Source of the DNA: Apiotrichum sp. Y4204
Lineage: Eukaryota; Basidiomycota; Tremellomycetes; Trichosporonales; Trichosporonaceae
Direction of reading: 5' to 3'
Assembly (NCBI GenBank): GCA_025531455.1
Contig: JAMYHL010000010.1
Location: 1,116,001-1,180,000 of the forward strand
Length of the DNA stretch: 64,000 nucleotides
The notes under the pieces are model-generated. The model did no database searches, was not told where the DNA came from, and worked only from the letters and a program-made list of their open reading frames with translations. Below are positions 22,677 through 33,241 of the stretch, piece after piece (positions within the stretch are counted from its first letter, which is position 1; each line of letters begins with the position of its first letter). The translations under genes and the position numbers were made by a program.

Positions 22677-24017
22677 ATGGGAGAGCCGCTCGTCTTCAAG
22701 GGATCCCTCGCCGCCCACGCCGGCTGGGTCACCGCCATCGCCACCTCGTCCGAGAACCCCGACATGATCCTCACCGCCTCGCGTGGTGAGTAGAAGCGAG
22801 AATGGGGGCCAGGGGGGGGGAGGTATTGAAGAATCCCACCAACCTCTCCCCTAACCTTGGCCCATCCGCATCCACCGCAGCATCTAACTTCCGCAGACAA
22901 GACCATCATCGTCTGGCAGCTCACCCGCGAGGAGGGCGCCTTTGGCTTCCCCAAGAAGATCCTCCACGGCCACAACCACTTTGTCTCGGACGTTGTTGTC
23001 TCGTCGGACGGCCAGTTCGCCCTCTCGTCCTCGTGGGACAAGACCCTCCGTCTCTGGGACCTCAACACCGGCCTCACCACCCGCAAGTTCGTCGGCCACA
23101 CCGGCGACGTCCTTTCGTGAGTAAAAGGAACGGGATTTTGGATGGGGCAGCTAGGCAAATTCTTGCATCAGCTGGCATTTTACTCCCGCTCGCATCAACT
23201 TCCCTTGTGATCCCAAAGTTTTCTCCATCTCACCACCGCAGGGTCTCGTTCTCGGCCGACAACCGCCAGATCGTCTCGGCCTCGCGTGACCGCTCGATCA
23301 AGCTCTGGAACACCCTCGGCGAGTGCAAGTTCAACATCACTGAGGATGGCCACTCCGAGTGGGTCTCTTGCGTCCGCTTCTCGCCCAACCCCGCCAACCC
23401 CGTGATCGTCTCGGCCGGCTGGGACAAGGTCGTCAAGGTGAGTGTCTGGAAGTGCTGGCGAAAGCCGTGGGATATGATGTTACTCGATATATTTGCTACT
23501 TCAGAGGGCGAGGCCCCGTGAGACAACACTATCCACCAAGATCTCTGATCCCACGATGCTCTTTTAAATGTTTTCTGAATGATTTCTAACACCTCAGGTT
23601 TGGGAGCTCTCCAAGTGCAAGCTCAAGACCAACCACTACGGCCACACCGGCTACATCAACACCCTCGCCGTCTCGCCCGACGGATCCCTCGCTGCCTCGG
23701 GCGGCAAGGACGGTGTCACCATGCTCTGGGACCTCAACGAGGGCAAGCACCTCTACTCGCTCGAGGCCGGCGACATTGTCAACGCCCTCGTCTTCTCGCC
23801 CAACCGCTACTGGCTCTGCGCCGCCACCGCCTCGTCGATCAAGATCTTCGACCTCGAGTCCAAGTCGATCGTCGACGACCTCAAGCCCGACTTCAACGAC
23901 CTCTCGGACAAGGCCCGCAAGCCCGAGTGCACCTCGCTCGCCTGGTCGGCCGACGGCCAGACCCTCTTCGCCGGCTTCTCGGACAACCTCGTCCGCGTCT
24001 GGTCCGTCACCGTCTAA
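22677..24017 (+). CDS. RACK1: RACK1 / Gbeta-like WD40 protein (Gib2, Cpc2/Asc1)
   Basis: RACK1 is a seven-bladed WD40 propeller bound to the 40S ribosomal subunit near the mRNA exit channel. It also scaffolds protein kinase C and cAMP signalling (Gib2 in Cryptococcus). Blades are visible in order: [32 protein letters not shown] then [30 protein letters not shown] then [23 protein letters not shown] then [30 protein letters not shown] then VTMLWDL, and [18 protein letters not shown] then VRVWSVTV. The length of about 313 residues is standard. The start at 22677 follows an A-rich context. Three introns (~109, ~122 and ~161 nt) are larger than the window's typical 32-50 nt. Intron-hosted snoRNAs are known in animal RACK1; no convincing one is seen here. 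Confidence 0.95.
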
Positions 24018-24325
24018 GCGCACGTTTTGTACGCGCTTGATGCAGGGGTCTTGGATAGTCATATAGAGATGAGCATATTGTAGCATCTGGAGCGGAGCGG
24101 GGAGCACTGAGAGAGGCACAAAAGCATTCGGGCGCAGCAGAGCGGGGCAGGAAGCGGAATGAGCGAAGCGGGGCGTATTCGATGATGGAGGGCACGAGAA
24201 GCAGAGGCAGAGCAGAAGCAAAAGCCAGAAGCAGAAACAGCAGATCATGACGAGGCGCAGCCTTCTTCACAGATCACAGACATTATACACATGCATCTCG
24301 GTAACACGCCAATTCGGATCAGAGA
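24018..24325. other. Convergent 3' region, RACK1 / PDCD5
   Basis: 308 bp between converging genes, with repeated gagcgga/agcagaagc purine-rich motifs (24090-24240). Nothing protein-like is seen. Confidence 0.6.
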
Positions 24326-25051
24326 TCAGAGATCGTACTCGTCAGAGTCCGAGTCGTCGCGCTTGCGCTGGATCTGGGGGTAAGCCTATATGTATGCTTC
24401 GCCAGCTCACAGTGATTCCGCCGAGGCTGCGCGTACGCGCCGACTGGGGCACCGACGACTTTGCGGGCGCAGCGGGCGCCGAGACCTGATGTCAGAGAGC
24501 TGAAGATGTTGACCAGCTATGGGAAACGGGCGGCGTACGGGGTGAACAGAATACGCCCACACCCCCCGTCTTCCGCGCTCCCTCCGCTGGCTGCACCGCT
24601 TGACAGCACACTTACCTGCTCCAGGAGACCCTTGAGCGCCTCGTCCGTGACCTTTCCGCGGATCTGGCCCTGCTGGCCCATACGCACGAGCAGGTCCTCG
24701 ACCTGCGACGCGAGCTGCGGGCGCGTGAGGGCTATCCGCGAGACTGGGATCAGTTGGGGGGGGGGGGGGGTGAGAAGGGGAGCGAGGGAGGGAGGTTGGT
24801 TAGGCGGCGACGGAAGGACTGCTCCGCAACAGAAGTAGCAGCGACGCCAAAGCCCGCTATCCGCTCTCCACTCTCCGCTCCCTCTTCTACTCACGCCGCT
24901 CGCGCGCCTCGGTCTCGAGCATCGCCTGGATCATGGAGCGCTTCATCTCCTCGCGCTGCGCGGCCTGCTGCGCGGCCTGGGCGCGCTCCTCCTCGTTCCC
25001 GCCCTGCGGCTGGGCGGCGGGACGGAAGCCGGCGGGAAGCTGGAACGACAT
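24326..25051 (-). CDS. PDCD5: PDCD5 / TFAR19 family DNA-binding protein
   Basis: Exon 1 starts at 25051 with MSFQLPAGFRPAAQPQGG, then EERAQAAQQAAQREEMKRSM and IQAMLETEARERR, the conserved helical start of PDCD5. Exon 2 carries IALTRPQLASQVEDLLVRMG and GQIRGKVTDEALKGLLEQ, the family core. A further exon, VSAPAAPAKSSVPQSARTRS, is followed by the last, IQRKRDDSDSDEYDL, ending with the acidic tail typical of the family. The protein is small and basic-helical; human PDCD5 binds chaperonin TRiC and accompanies apoptosis, and fungal roles are poorly defined. The exon-1/exon-2 intron holds a 15-nt C run on the coding strand. Confidence 0.88.
24756..24770. repeat. G15 homopolymer in PDCD5 intron
   Basis: Fifteen consecutive G on the plus strand inside the first intron of the minus-strand PDCD5 gene. 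Confidence 0.9.
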
Positions 25052-25366
25052 GGTGGATTGGGAGTGTTGTTGGTGAGAGGGAGAGTTGAGAAGATATCAA
25101 GGAACCCAAGAACTCGGTATCTCTCTGCGTTTGCTTTCGTGTTGCCGTCGATGTCATGACCCATGGGTCCTAAATGCCACACAGGGCCGTCACGTGCCCG
25201 CCGCGGCGTTTTGGCCGGGGCCCCGCCTGTTCTGGGCCAGCACAGCCGCCAGCTACTGTTACGACAGTGTCGTGCTCTCAATGTCAAAGCTCGTCGAGGT
25301 CGATCGGTCTGCTCTGCTATCCACTCCTTCTCCTACACTACATCCATCCACACCAGCACTTTTACC
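25052..25366. promoter_or_regulatory. Divergent promoter, PDCD5 / caprin-like gene
   Basis: 315 bp separate the two start codons. No TATA motif or repeat is evident; the last 60 bp before the plus-strand ATG are pyrimidine- and CA-rich. Confidence 0.5.
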
Positions 25367-27028
25367 ATGGACTCTCCCCGCGAGCGCGGCCCCGCCGAGG
25401 ACCTCGTCGCCAAGCGCCTCCGGCCGCTCAACAAGAAGATTGTGCGTTGCGCATCCGCCGCGCCTTGCCTTTTACTTCTCCTTCTAACATCAGCAACGAT
25501 TCCGGAACTATGCGACCTCGGACGCGGCGTCCCTCAATGCAGACCAGCGCGCGGGACTCGCCTCCCTCCCGGCTTTGGAGGCGGTTGCGCGCGAGCTCGA
25601 AGAGGTACAGAAGGCGATGGAGGAGGTGGAGCTCGTCGCTGCTGCCCGTGCGCGTGAGCTGCGCGAGGCCCAGGCGCGCGAGTTTGAAGAAAGCGTCGCG
25701 GGCAGGCTGAGGGAGCACGCGCTCTCCACTGCCCGTGACGTTGTGCGTTTCCTCGCGCTCCACTCCCTCCTCCATCCCGCCCGCCCCTCGGATACCGCCA
25801 ACCTCACGTTCGCGCCGCTCACCCTCCCCCTGCGCATGCAGGACGAGGTGCTCGCCACGGACATCCTCCGCGTCGCGCGCATGTACGAGGACCTCACGGC
25901 CGGCGGCGACTCGGCGCACGGCGTGCTCACCGTCCTTGCGACCGGACCTGCCGGAACCGACGAGGAAGGTAAAGGAGAAGGAAAGTGTTGGTTCTGACAG
26001 CAGACGACCGCGTGCACCACCTCATAACTCTGCTCGAGACGCCGCCCTCGGCCGCCGACGCGGGGATGGACGCCGCCGAGCTCGAGACGGAGAGCACGGC
26101 TGCCGAGCCGGCGCTGAGCATGCGCGACGACGCGTCCGCGCTCAGCGCCGTGAGCGACGAGGACCCCCAGCGCACGCCCGTGATGCAGGCGCGCGCGATG
26201 CCGCGCGGCGCCGCGCTCAACTTTTTGCAGGAGGACGAGCTCGAGCTCGACTCGGAGCCCGCGGAGCCCGAGCCGTCCATCGTCGTTGACGTCGTCGTGC
26301 AGGAGTACGAGGTCATAGAGCCCATGAGCGCTGTCATGGTGGGTATAAACAGCGAGATAGGGCTGACAGAAGTCCGAAGCGGCCGAGACGGTGCCGTCGA
26401 CGCCGCAGACGCCCGTGGACTGGAGCGAGGCGGTGGACGAGGACGCCGAGGCCGGGGTCGAGGCGGGGGCTGAGGCGCAAGCGCCAGACGTGACCCCGAA
26501 GCGCGAGGCGCGCGAGGTGCGCGACGAGAAGAAGGACAAGAAGGAGAAGGTGGAGAAGAACCAGAACCAGAACCAGAAGAAGGGCGAGGGCGAGGGCGGG
26601 GCGCGTAAGCGTCGCCCGCAGCAGCGCCGCGAGCCCAAGGACAAGAAGACGGAAGAGACGGACCCCGCGGGGGGTAAGGTCGACGATGACGGGTTCGAGG
26701 TCAAGACGAGCCGCCGCGCGTCGAATGCCGGTGCGCGCGGGCGCGGTGCGCCGCGTGGGCGTGGCCGTGGTGGTGCACGTGAGTGGAGTCTAACAGCTGG
26801 CTCAATGGTTTGGGATTCGTACTGACCCCAGCCCGCGAGGGACGCGCGAACGGCAAGGAGAACGGCAACTCTGGCTCTGGGACGCCGCGTAAGCCTAACG
26901 CTGGCGCAAACGGCAATGCCAACAAGGCCAAGGACAAGGACGCCAAGGCCGACGCGCCGCCCAAGCCCAAGCCGAGCATCTACAAGACTGCGCAGCCGAC
27001 CGGGCCTGCGAGCGCGCCCATCTTCTAG
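25367..27028 (+). CDS. Caprin-like coiled-coil protein with RGG tail
   Basis: Five exons encode about 500 residues. The start MDSPRERGPAEDLVAKRLRP runs into LNKKIQRFRNYATSD and ASLNADQRAGLASLPALEAV with ARELEEVQKAMEEVE. This spacing (a basic helix, then LNxDQ, then a helix with LExV) recalls the caprin HR1 helix (LEKKKxKLxxY..LNxDQ). A helical region follows (RELREAQAREFEESVAGRLR; TARDVVRFLALHSLLHP), then an acidic stretch with SAVM and VDWSEAVDEDA, and a Lys/Glu/Gln-rich segment. The tail has FEVKTSRRASNAGARGRG and repeated RGRG/RGG-like motifs, ending KPKPSIYKTAQPTGPASAPIF. Caprins are RNA-binding stress-granule proteins; membership here is my inference from pattern. Introns include a 35-nt one at about 25966-26000. 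Confidence 0.7.
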
Positions 27029-27284
27029 TCGTGAAATGTTAGACCAAACGTAACAAATACCACAGCAGCAGAGTTGATAAGAAGCACATTGCGAACATCA
27101 TGCATAGTATCAGGGCGTACATACAACTCGGGGTGGCGGGATGAGTGGGTAGAATACAGGTGTCCCACGGGAAGGAGAGGGAGGTGGCACGGCATTCGCG
27201 GCAATGGGGCATTGGATGGGGAGGGATGGAGTTTTGGTTTTATCAAGGGTGTGTCGGAGTGTCACTCTATGGTCACTATTCAGT
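27029..27284. other. Convergent 3' region
   Basis: 256 bp between the caprin-like and securin-like genes. Nothing notable is seen. Confidence 0.6.
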
Positions 27285-29296
27285 CTAAAGGGCAGGGCCA
27301 TCGTCGTTGCCCAGAGCGCACTGCGACATGGCAGCGGCGAGGACATTGTCCGTAAAGCTCATGTCCTCGTCTATCCAGCCCTCGGCTGTCGAGCTCTCGT
27401 TAGGAGTTGACACGGTCGAGCTGGGAATCTCGGCCTGGCGGGAGCGTGGGGACAGGTCGACGAGCTCAAAGACCTCGCCATCAAACGAGTCGTCGAACAC
27501 GGGCATGGACACGGGCGAGGCTGGCGCCGAGGGGGCGGCGGTGAGGGCCGGGGTGTCGCACTCATTGGGAACAGCTAAGTGACCCTCCTGGGGAATCGGC
27601 TCTTCGGGAAGCTCCACCGCTTCGCGTACAAACGACGCGTCGAGGTCCTGGGTTATCTCGGCGCTGGTATCCGGCGCGGTGAGTGTGACCTTCAGGTGAG
27701 AAGTGGCTGAAGCTGCGTCCTTGGCGGATTCAGGTGCAGGCTCCCGGCTGGTCTCTACAGTGATCGCAGGAGCGGCAACGGCCTCCGGAACTGCCGCAGT
27801 CTCGGTTTTCTCGTCCGGAACCGGCACGACCGCAACCTCCTCAACGGCCTTGTCCTCGGCGACAGGCTCGAGGCAAGCGTTGACGGGCTCAGGAGGAAGC
27901 TCGAGGTTGAGCGTAAGTCCAAATTCGAGTTCCGCGGCGTCGATGGCGAGATCGGGCTCTGGCGACTTCTGCTTAGGCGCGCGAACAGGCCCCGAGCGAG
28001 AAATACTAGCTCCGCGAGTTGACGTCCGGGCCTGAGTCGCGGCAGGCGGGCGCGACGTGCTCGGGCGCGAGGCGGGTGGCGCTCGCGAGGTGAGCGGCGA
28101 ACGGGAGGTGGTTAATGCCGCACTGCGTGCCGCCATCGAGCCAGGGCGCACGGATCCGGTCGAGGTCGCAGGGCGGGTGTTGAGGCGCGGCGGAGGCGGC
28201 TTTGTCCTGGCTGCAGTTACAGATGCAGTCTCAGAGGCGGGGCGCCTAGGAACCAGAGTAGGTTTGGAAGAAGCCAGAGGTGTGGCACGGGAACGCGGAG
28301 CGACACCAGGCCGGGTCACAGCCGAGTGCGGCGCAACGCTCTGAGTCTTGGAAGCAGGGGCAAGCTTGGCCTTTGGGCGGCGCAAAGCAGGATGCTCGAG
28401 TTCATCGGCCGGGCAGAGCACCGATGCTGGTGGCTCAACAGCCTCCAGGTCACGGGGAGGGGAGAGTGGTTCACGGAACAGAAGAGGGCGCATTGCTCCA
28501 ATCTTCTTCATCGACTGCACCGGATCTGGGACATCGCCCGCCCATTCTGGGACGAACGGCACAGGCTCGGGCTTTGGGGGAGCGTACTCGAGCTCATAGT
28601 CTGGTTCCGGCGCCTGAATATCTGCCTCGAGGATGCTATCGAGACTGACCTCCTCCTCCCAGCGGTGTGCGGGACCAAGCTGCGCAAAGCTCTGCTCCGG
28701 TGTACTGTTGTTCTGCGACGAAAGCGACGAGCGCGATCGGCGTCTGGTACGCTGCGCACTCGGAAGTGGTAATGGGGAGGGCTCCACCATCTGGCGCTGG
28801 GGGGCAGGAGTGCGCAGCGTCTGGCGGACTGGCGCGGGCGTCTTCATGGGCTTCTGCGGCGCCTGAGACGTGGATGGCTTGCTTGGACCGGCATTCTTAA
28901 AGAGACGCTTTGGGCCTGATGTCAGCGTTAACCCTGGTGATAGGCAGCGACACGAAGGCTTTCCAAAAGGTCAGAATCGCAGGATGGTTAAATCACGGGC
29001 GACGTAACCATCACTCGCCACTCTGACCCCGAGAAACAGCTGCCTGTGGTGCCATTCCGCCACCCACCAATGTCATCAACAGGATGTTCCTTGTTGGCAA
29101 GCACATTGCGCTCGACAGTCTTGACGCCCAACGGCCGGCCGACGGTACCGGGTCCCTTGAAGGGCCCTCCGCCTAATGGTGCGCGAACGGGAGTCTTTGC
29201 CGGAAGATGAACGCCGGCATTCTCGTTTGTGCGTGCGCGACGGGCTGTACCTGGCGCGTTGAAGCTGCGGCTGAGGTGTGAGGACGGGGCAAACAT
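27285..29296 (-). CDS. Disordered Ser/Pro-rich protein, possibly securin-like
   Basis: Two exons are supported. Exon 1 starts at 29296 with MFAPSSHLSRSFNAPGTARR, then ARTNENAGVHLPAKTPVRAP and VGRPLGVKTVERNVLANKEH. Exon 2 begins PKRLFKNAGPSKPSTSQAPQ (acceptor near 28917) and continues to TAG at 27285, giving about 640 residues. The middle has YELEYAPPKPEPVPFVPEWA, followed by a long Ser/Thr/Pro/Arg low-complexity region (ARSAALTTSRSPLTSRAP), then an acidic end with FDGEVFELVDLSPRSR and SFTDNVLAAAMSQCALG. A basic N-terminus with RxxL (RNVL) and an acidic conserved middle are the layout of fungal securins, which are short-lived separase inhibitors. This is only a layout resemblance: no KEN box is seen, and the length is on the high side. 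It could be another cell-cycle or cytoskeletal disordered protein. Confidence 0.55.
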
Positions 29297-29374
29297 GGGA
29301 AGGAAGGGGATGAAGCGTCGGGGTGGAGAGGAGAATGGAGAGAAAGAAGAAGCGGGGGGATGGGGGAAGAAGAC

Positions 29375-29389
29375 TATATATATATATAT
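29375..29389 (-). promoter_or_regulatory. Candidate TATA element
   Basis: A (TA)7 run lies about 80-95 bp upstream of the securin-like start codon at 29296, a plausible spacing for a TATA box with a short leader. It may equally be a simple repeat. Confidence 0.3.
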
Positions 29390-29568
29390 GTAGAGAAAGG
29401 AAGGGATGGGAAGGAAGACACAAAAGAGTTTGATTGATGTGGATTGTGGATTGTTGAGGGAAGACAACAACACAACACTAACACACAACAATCAAGGTGA
29501 TCAGAGATGGATGACCTCAGATCGACTGGACCATTTAGATCAGACGCTAGGGCGCGACTGCTGCGCAA

Positions 29569-29590
29569 CACACACACACACACACACACA
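29569..29590. repeat. CA dinucleotide microsatellite
   Basis: Eleven CA units in the divergent intergenic region. Confidence 0.9.
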
Positions 29591-30815
29591 GATCAGCCAG
29601 CCCAGGCTCGCCGCCAGGCGCGGCTGAAATAAAAAACATCCGCGTCCTCTGGCAATTGACTTCTTTATCCAGACCAGGTCGCGCCCGCTGGACGGCTGCC
29701 CCAGGCGCCCCAAGTGCCACAGCCACGTGGAATCTGAAAATGCCGTGATAACCCCGGGTGAATCCCTTCTGAGCCAGCGCGGTCTCTTCACCGTGGAGAC
29801 CCACGATATCAACCGCCTTGTGCCAGGCTGGTGGTTTATTACTCCACCGTACCACTGTAGCGGTTGTAGCCACTTTCGCCCAAGCAACCCTTTGTCAAAG
29901 CTGTCATACTGTCACTTTTCTTAAGTGAATGCATACAAATAGGACAGATGCATGCAGAAGAACGCATTATGAAGGCTGGAAGAAGAAGTCCTAATAATCC
30001 GTAGGATGTTGCAGGCGAGACTGGTTGTAGTCGGGCGCATGGTTCCGCCATACTGCCACCACCCAGGATGGATGGAATTGCGGATGCGGATGTGGATGGA
30101 CGCTTGCTTGCACGATTGTGCACGCTTGTCGCTTGGCCGGCATAGCTGGCCCTCACCCCTCTGTCACTTCTTGTTGATCCCTTTCCACTAATCCACCATC
30201 AGCAAAACGGGCTCGAGGTGCGTGTCACCCCTCCCCTCCCCCCCTCTCCCTCTCGCGCTCGACGGTCGCCCAGCACCCAGCACATCCAGCCACGAAGACT
30301 TGGAGGAGGAACGAGTGGGGGACGGTCTGGTAGGACTGTCGCGTGCTGGTCGTCTTTTTTCGCCCTTCCCTCGCGTGTTCCTCCTTTTTTTTTTCCTTCA
30401 TCGCTCGTTCGAGAGAGCTTCGTCAAAGATGGTCTCCAATGTGTTCTCATCGCGGAGGATTGAGACGATATTTTGCTGGAATTCTGCTGTGGCCATTCGT
30501 GCTCGAGACTGCAAGGAGGGGGGAGGGAACAAATGGGAGCGATCACAGTAAAGTGCTGACGCTGTACGGTGACACATAACCTATCAATATACCGCAATCT
30601 CGATTTCTTCTCGCGATCTCGACCTCTATCCACACCTTCGTGTCCTCCACAACTGCGTCGGCCTCTCTGCGCACCTCGATACTCGCGGCTCGCTCGTTTT
30701 GGTCCGCGCCCGCTTGCCATCCTTGCGCCGATCCCACCAATATTGACTCGCTTCAATTCGTCACACCAACCCACTGCCGATCCCACTCACCTCCACAGCC
30801 GGAAATATTAGAAGG

Positions 30816-31793
30816 ATGGACTCTGCCAAGCTCGCTAAGCTCCAGTCCCAGGTCCGCATTGGTGCGTGCCGTGGATAGCAGCGAGGGACGATGGAAGAGA
30901 GAGGAAACCAGGCAGGGAAGCGGAAGGACGGCAATGCTGAGCCGTCGTTTGAGAGAATGACTCCAGAGCTGTGGGAACGGCGCTGCTCGTATACACAGTG
31001 GCTCCCAATCGGAGGACTGCGGCCGTGTATATCGGAACATGATCGCCTCTCCCCGGAAGGTTGTCGGCATGTGTAAGGAGCTCATGCCGCTGGATGTCTC
31101 CTTTATGGCGCTCGTCTATCGCTGGCTCCTCTCAGCGCTCCTTCTGGCCGCTCATGAGGCCTCCTCTGGTCTTGTGATTCCGCTCGTTGTCTCCTGCTTT
31201 CTTCAATGTCTGAATGACTTGCTGACGCTGCGCCTACATCTCACCCACTCCACGCCCTCATCACGCACATTTCCCACTACAGGCGGCAAGGGCACCCCTC
31301 GTCGTAAGGTCGTCAAGAAGTCGGTGACCGCGTCGCAGGGCGACGACCGCAAGCTCCAGGCCGCCCTCAAGAAGCTCGGTGTCCAGCCGATCACCGGTGT
31401 TGAGGAGGTCAACATGTTCCAGGAGGACGGCAACGTGCTCCACTTCGGTGCTCCTAAGGGTAAGTCGAGTGTGGCAACCCGTGCGGACCCGTCCACTAAC
31501 TCGCAGTCGCCGTCCACGGTGCGCTCTCCTCGAACACCCTTGCCATTTACGGCCGTGGCCAGACCAAGGAGCTCACTGAGCTTGTTCCGGGCATCCTCAA
31601 TCAGCTTGGCCCCGACTCGCTCGCCAACCTCCGCCGCCTCGCCGAGTCGTACCAGTCGATGACCGCGCGCCAGGCCGCCACCTCCGGCAAGAAGGAGGGT
31701 GAGGTCGGAGACGACGACGAGATCCCCGACCTCGTCGAGAACTTTGACGAGGCCGCCGACAAGAAGTCGGGCGACCTCGAGCAGCTCGAGTAA
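30816..31793 (+). CDS. EGD1: Nascent polypeptide-associated complex subunit beta (BTF3)
   Basis: NAC-beta pairs with NAC-alpha at the ribosomal exit tunnel, shielding nascent chains and limiting mis-targeting to the ER. Exon 1 is short, [16 protein letters not shown]. After a 424-nt intron, exon 2 supplies [13 protein letters not shown], the RRKxxKK ribosome-binding motif, with [20 protein letters not shown] and [16 protein letters not shown], the start of the NAC domain. Exon 3 continues [20 protein letters not shown] and [15 protein letters not shown], and the acidic C-terminus is [17 protein letters not shown]. About 168 residues is the normal family length. The first intron is among the longest here. 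Divergent from the securin-like gene. Confidence 0.94.
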
Positions 31794-32052
31794 GAGCTGT
31801 GCCCTGTAGGGTGGGCGCAGTCGCGCGCCAAACATCGTAGTCGTAGGGTTAGCATTGTACAACGTACATGAAGAGGAGCTATCTGCGTAGCAAATTGGTG
31901 AGCGGGGGAGGTGGACGAGGGAAGATGGACCAGAATGCATGGGTCTCGTAGACGGAGGGTTGATTCTGCGGTTTTAGACACATGTTGCCATCTCCTCGCC
32001 ATGGATCTCTTGTGCCTCTTTGTGCAATCTAATCTATCCATATCGTACAACA

Positions 32053-32966
32053 CTACTTTGCCTTGGCAGGCTTGCCCTTGCCCTTCTCCTTGTCCGCCTC
32101 CTTCTTCGCCTTCATCTCGCGATACAGCGCAACGACGCGCTCGCGCTCCGTATCGAGAATCCGCTGTTGGGCAGCGGACAGCGGTGTGCGCCCAGTCGCA
32201 CCCCACGCGGAGCCGACGCCGTCCTTATCCTTGGCCTGGCGGAGGCGGGGCAGCTGCGGCGGAGCTTGCACAACGTCGTTGAGGCGCTTGCGCTGCGGCA
32301 GCTCGGCAAACGTCCGCTCCGGGCGGTCAGGCACCACGGCCTCGTCCTCGCTCTCGCTCTCGCTCTCCTTCCGCTTCTTCCCCTGCGCCTTTGCGATACG
32401 CTCCGCTTTGGCCTCCTTCGCAGCGTGGAGCTCCTGGCCGCGCGCCTGCTCCGCCGCCTTGATCGCCGCGTTCACGCCGCCGCGCAACAAGCCCTCAATG
32501 CGACGGTTGTACGCGCCGAGAGTCTCGTGCTCCCCAATCTTGGGCAGATCGGTCTTGGCCTTCTTCGCTTTCGGCCCATCACCAGACTCCTTGTCCTTGC
32601 CATTGCCCTTGCCCTTGCCCTTTCCATCCTTGCCCTTCTCCTCCTTCCCATCTTTCCCGTCCTTCCCTTTCCCATCCTCCTTCCCCTTGCCCTTCTCCTT
32701 CGGCCGCCGCTCGCCGGTATCCTCGCTCGTTCGTCCACCCCGTGCGCGGAAATCGGCCTGCACCTTTGCGCTGTTCAGAATCCGCATCGCGCCGCGCGGC
32801 ATGTCGTCGTCGCGCGCACTCGGCGCCAGGTTGTACCCCCTGCAGTCAGTATCACGCCACAGTGGGTTTGAGTATCGCACTTCTTCGCCTTGTCGGCGTC
32901 GCGGACGGAACGCTTCGCGCCTGGGGTTAGCGGGGAAAGAAGAGGGCGCTTACGTTTGTGCGGCAT
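32053..32966 (-). CDS. Lysine-rich conserved fungal protein, probably nucleolar
   Basis: The start is MPHKRK at 32966, immediately cut by a 33-nt intron. The second exon encodes AKRSVRDADKAKK and the third GYNLAPSARDDDMPRGAMRI with LNSAKVQADFRARGG. A long KGKDGKDGK-type low-complexity tract follows (~60 residues), then LPKIGEHETLGAYNRRIEGL with LRGGVNAAIKAAEQA, a helical stretch, and an acidic Ser/Glu patch before PDRPERTFAELPQRKRLNDV and QAPPQLPRLRQAK. It ends KGKGKPAKAK. The MPHKRK start, basic composition and RxL-type helix are shared by a family of fungal nucleolar or ribosome-biogenesis proteins, but I cannot name the member. 275 bp separate its start from that of HPM1. Confidence 0.7.
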
Positions 32967-33241
32967 TTCGAGCTAGTCGGGATGAAGGAGTAGACAGCTA
33001 GAAAGCTGGAGATTTAAAGAATGCTGGTTGGAAATCTTGTTGTGGATGTCATGGGTGGCGACCATGTCGAAATCTCGAAATTCTCTGCTGAAAGAACGAG
33101 GGGTGTAATTTAAGTTGTGTTGGTCCACAGATCGGCGGTGGAGGTCGCACAAAAGTTGGACGGCGATTGACGACATCGAGAGCGCAAGAGCATGACTATC
33201 GACCAGTCCCAAGATCAACATCGCCCTGCATAGACATAGAC

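Larger units (their letters stand above)
29297..30815. promoter_or_regulatory. Divergent promoter, securin-like gene / NAC-beta
   Basis: 1.5 kb between divergent starts. It contains a TA run (29375-29389) near the securin-like start and a CA microsatellite (29569-29590). Around 29630-29900 there is a frame-free, mildly AT-richer zone. The NAC-beta side has pyrimidine-rich blocks with T10 (30381-30395) and cct/ctc repeats (30230-30260). Confidence 0.5.

Noticed and set aside
22073..23158. 361-codon minus-strand frame spanning the NDUFA2/RACK1 promoter and RACK1 exons.
   Set aside because: It overlaps RACK1 coding sequence antisense and has no family resemblance.
23474..23578. Possible C/D box snoRNA in RACK1 intron 3 (atgatgt ... 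ctga).
   Set aside because: The C box has a mismatch and the flanks do not form a terminal stem. No guide region could be identified.
30862..31284. Possible snoRNA in the 424-nt NAC-beta intron.
   Set aside because: No C/D or H/ACA box set with correct spacing could be found.
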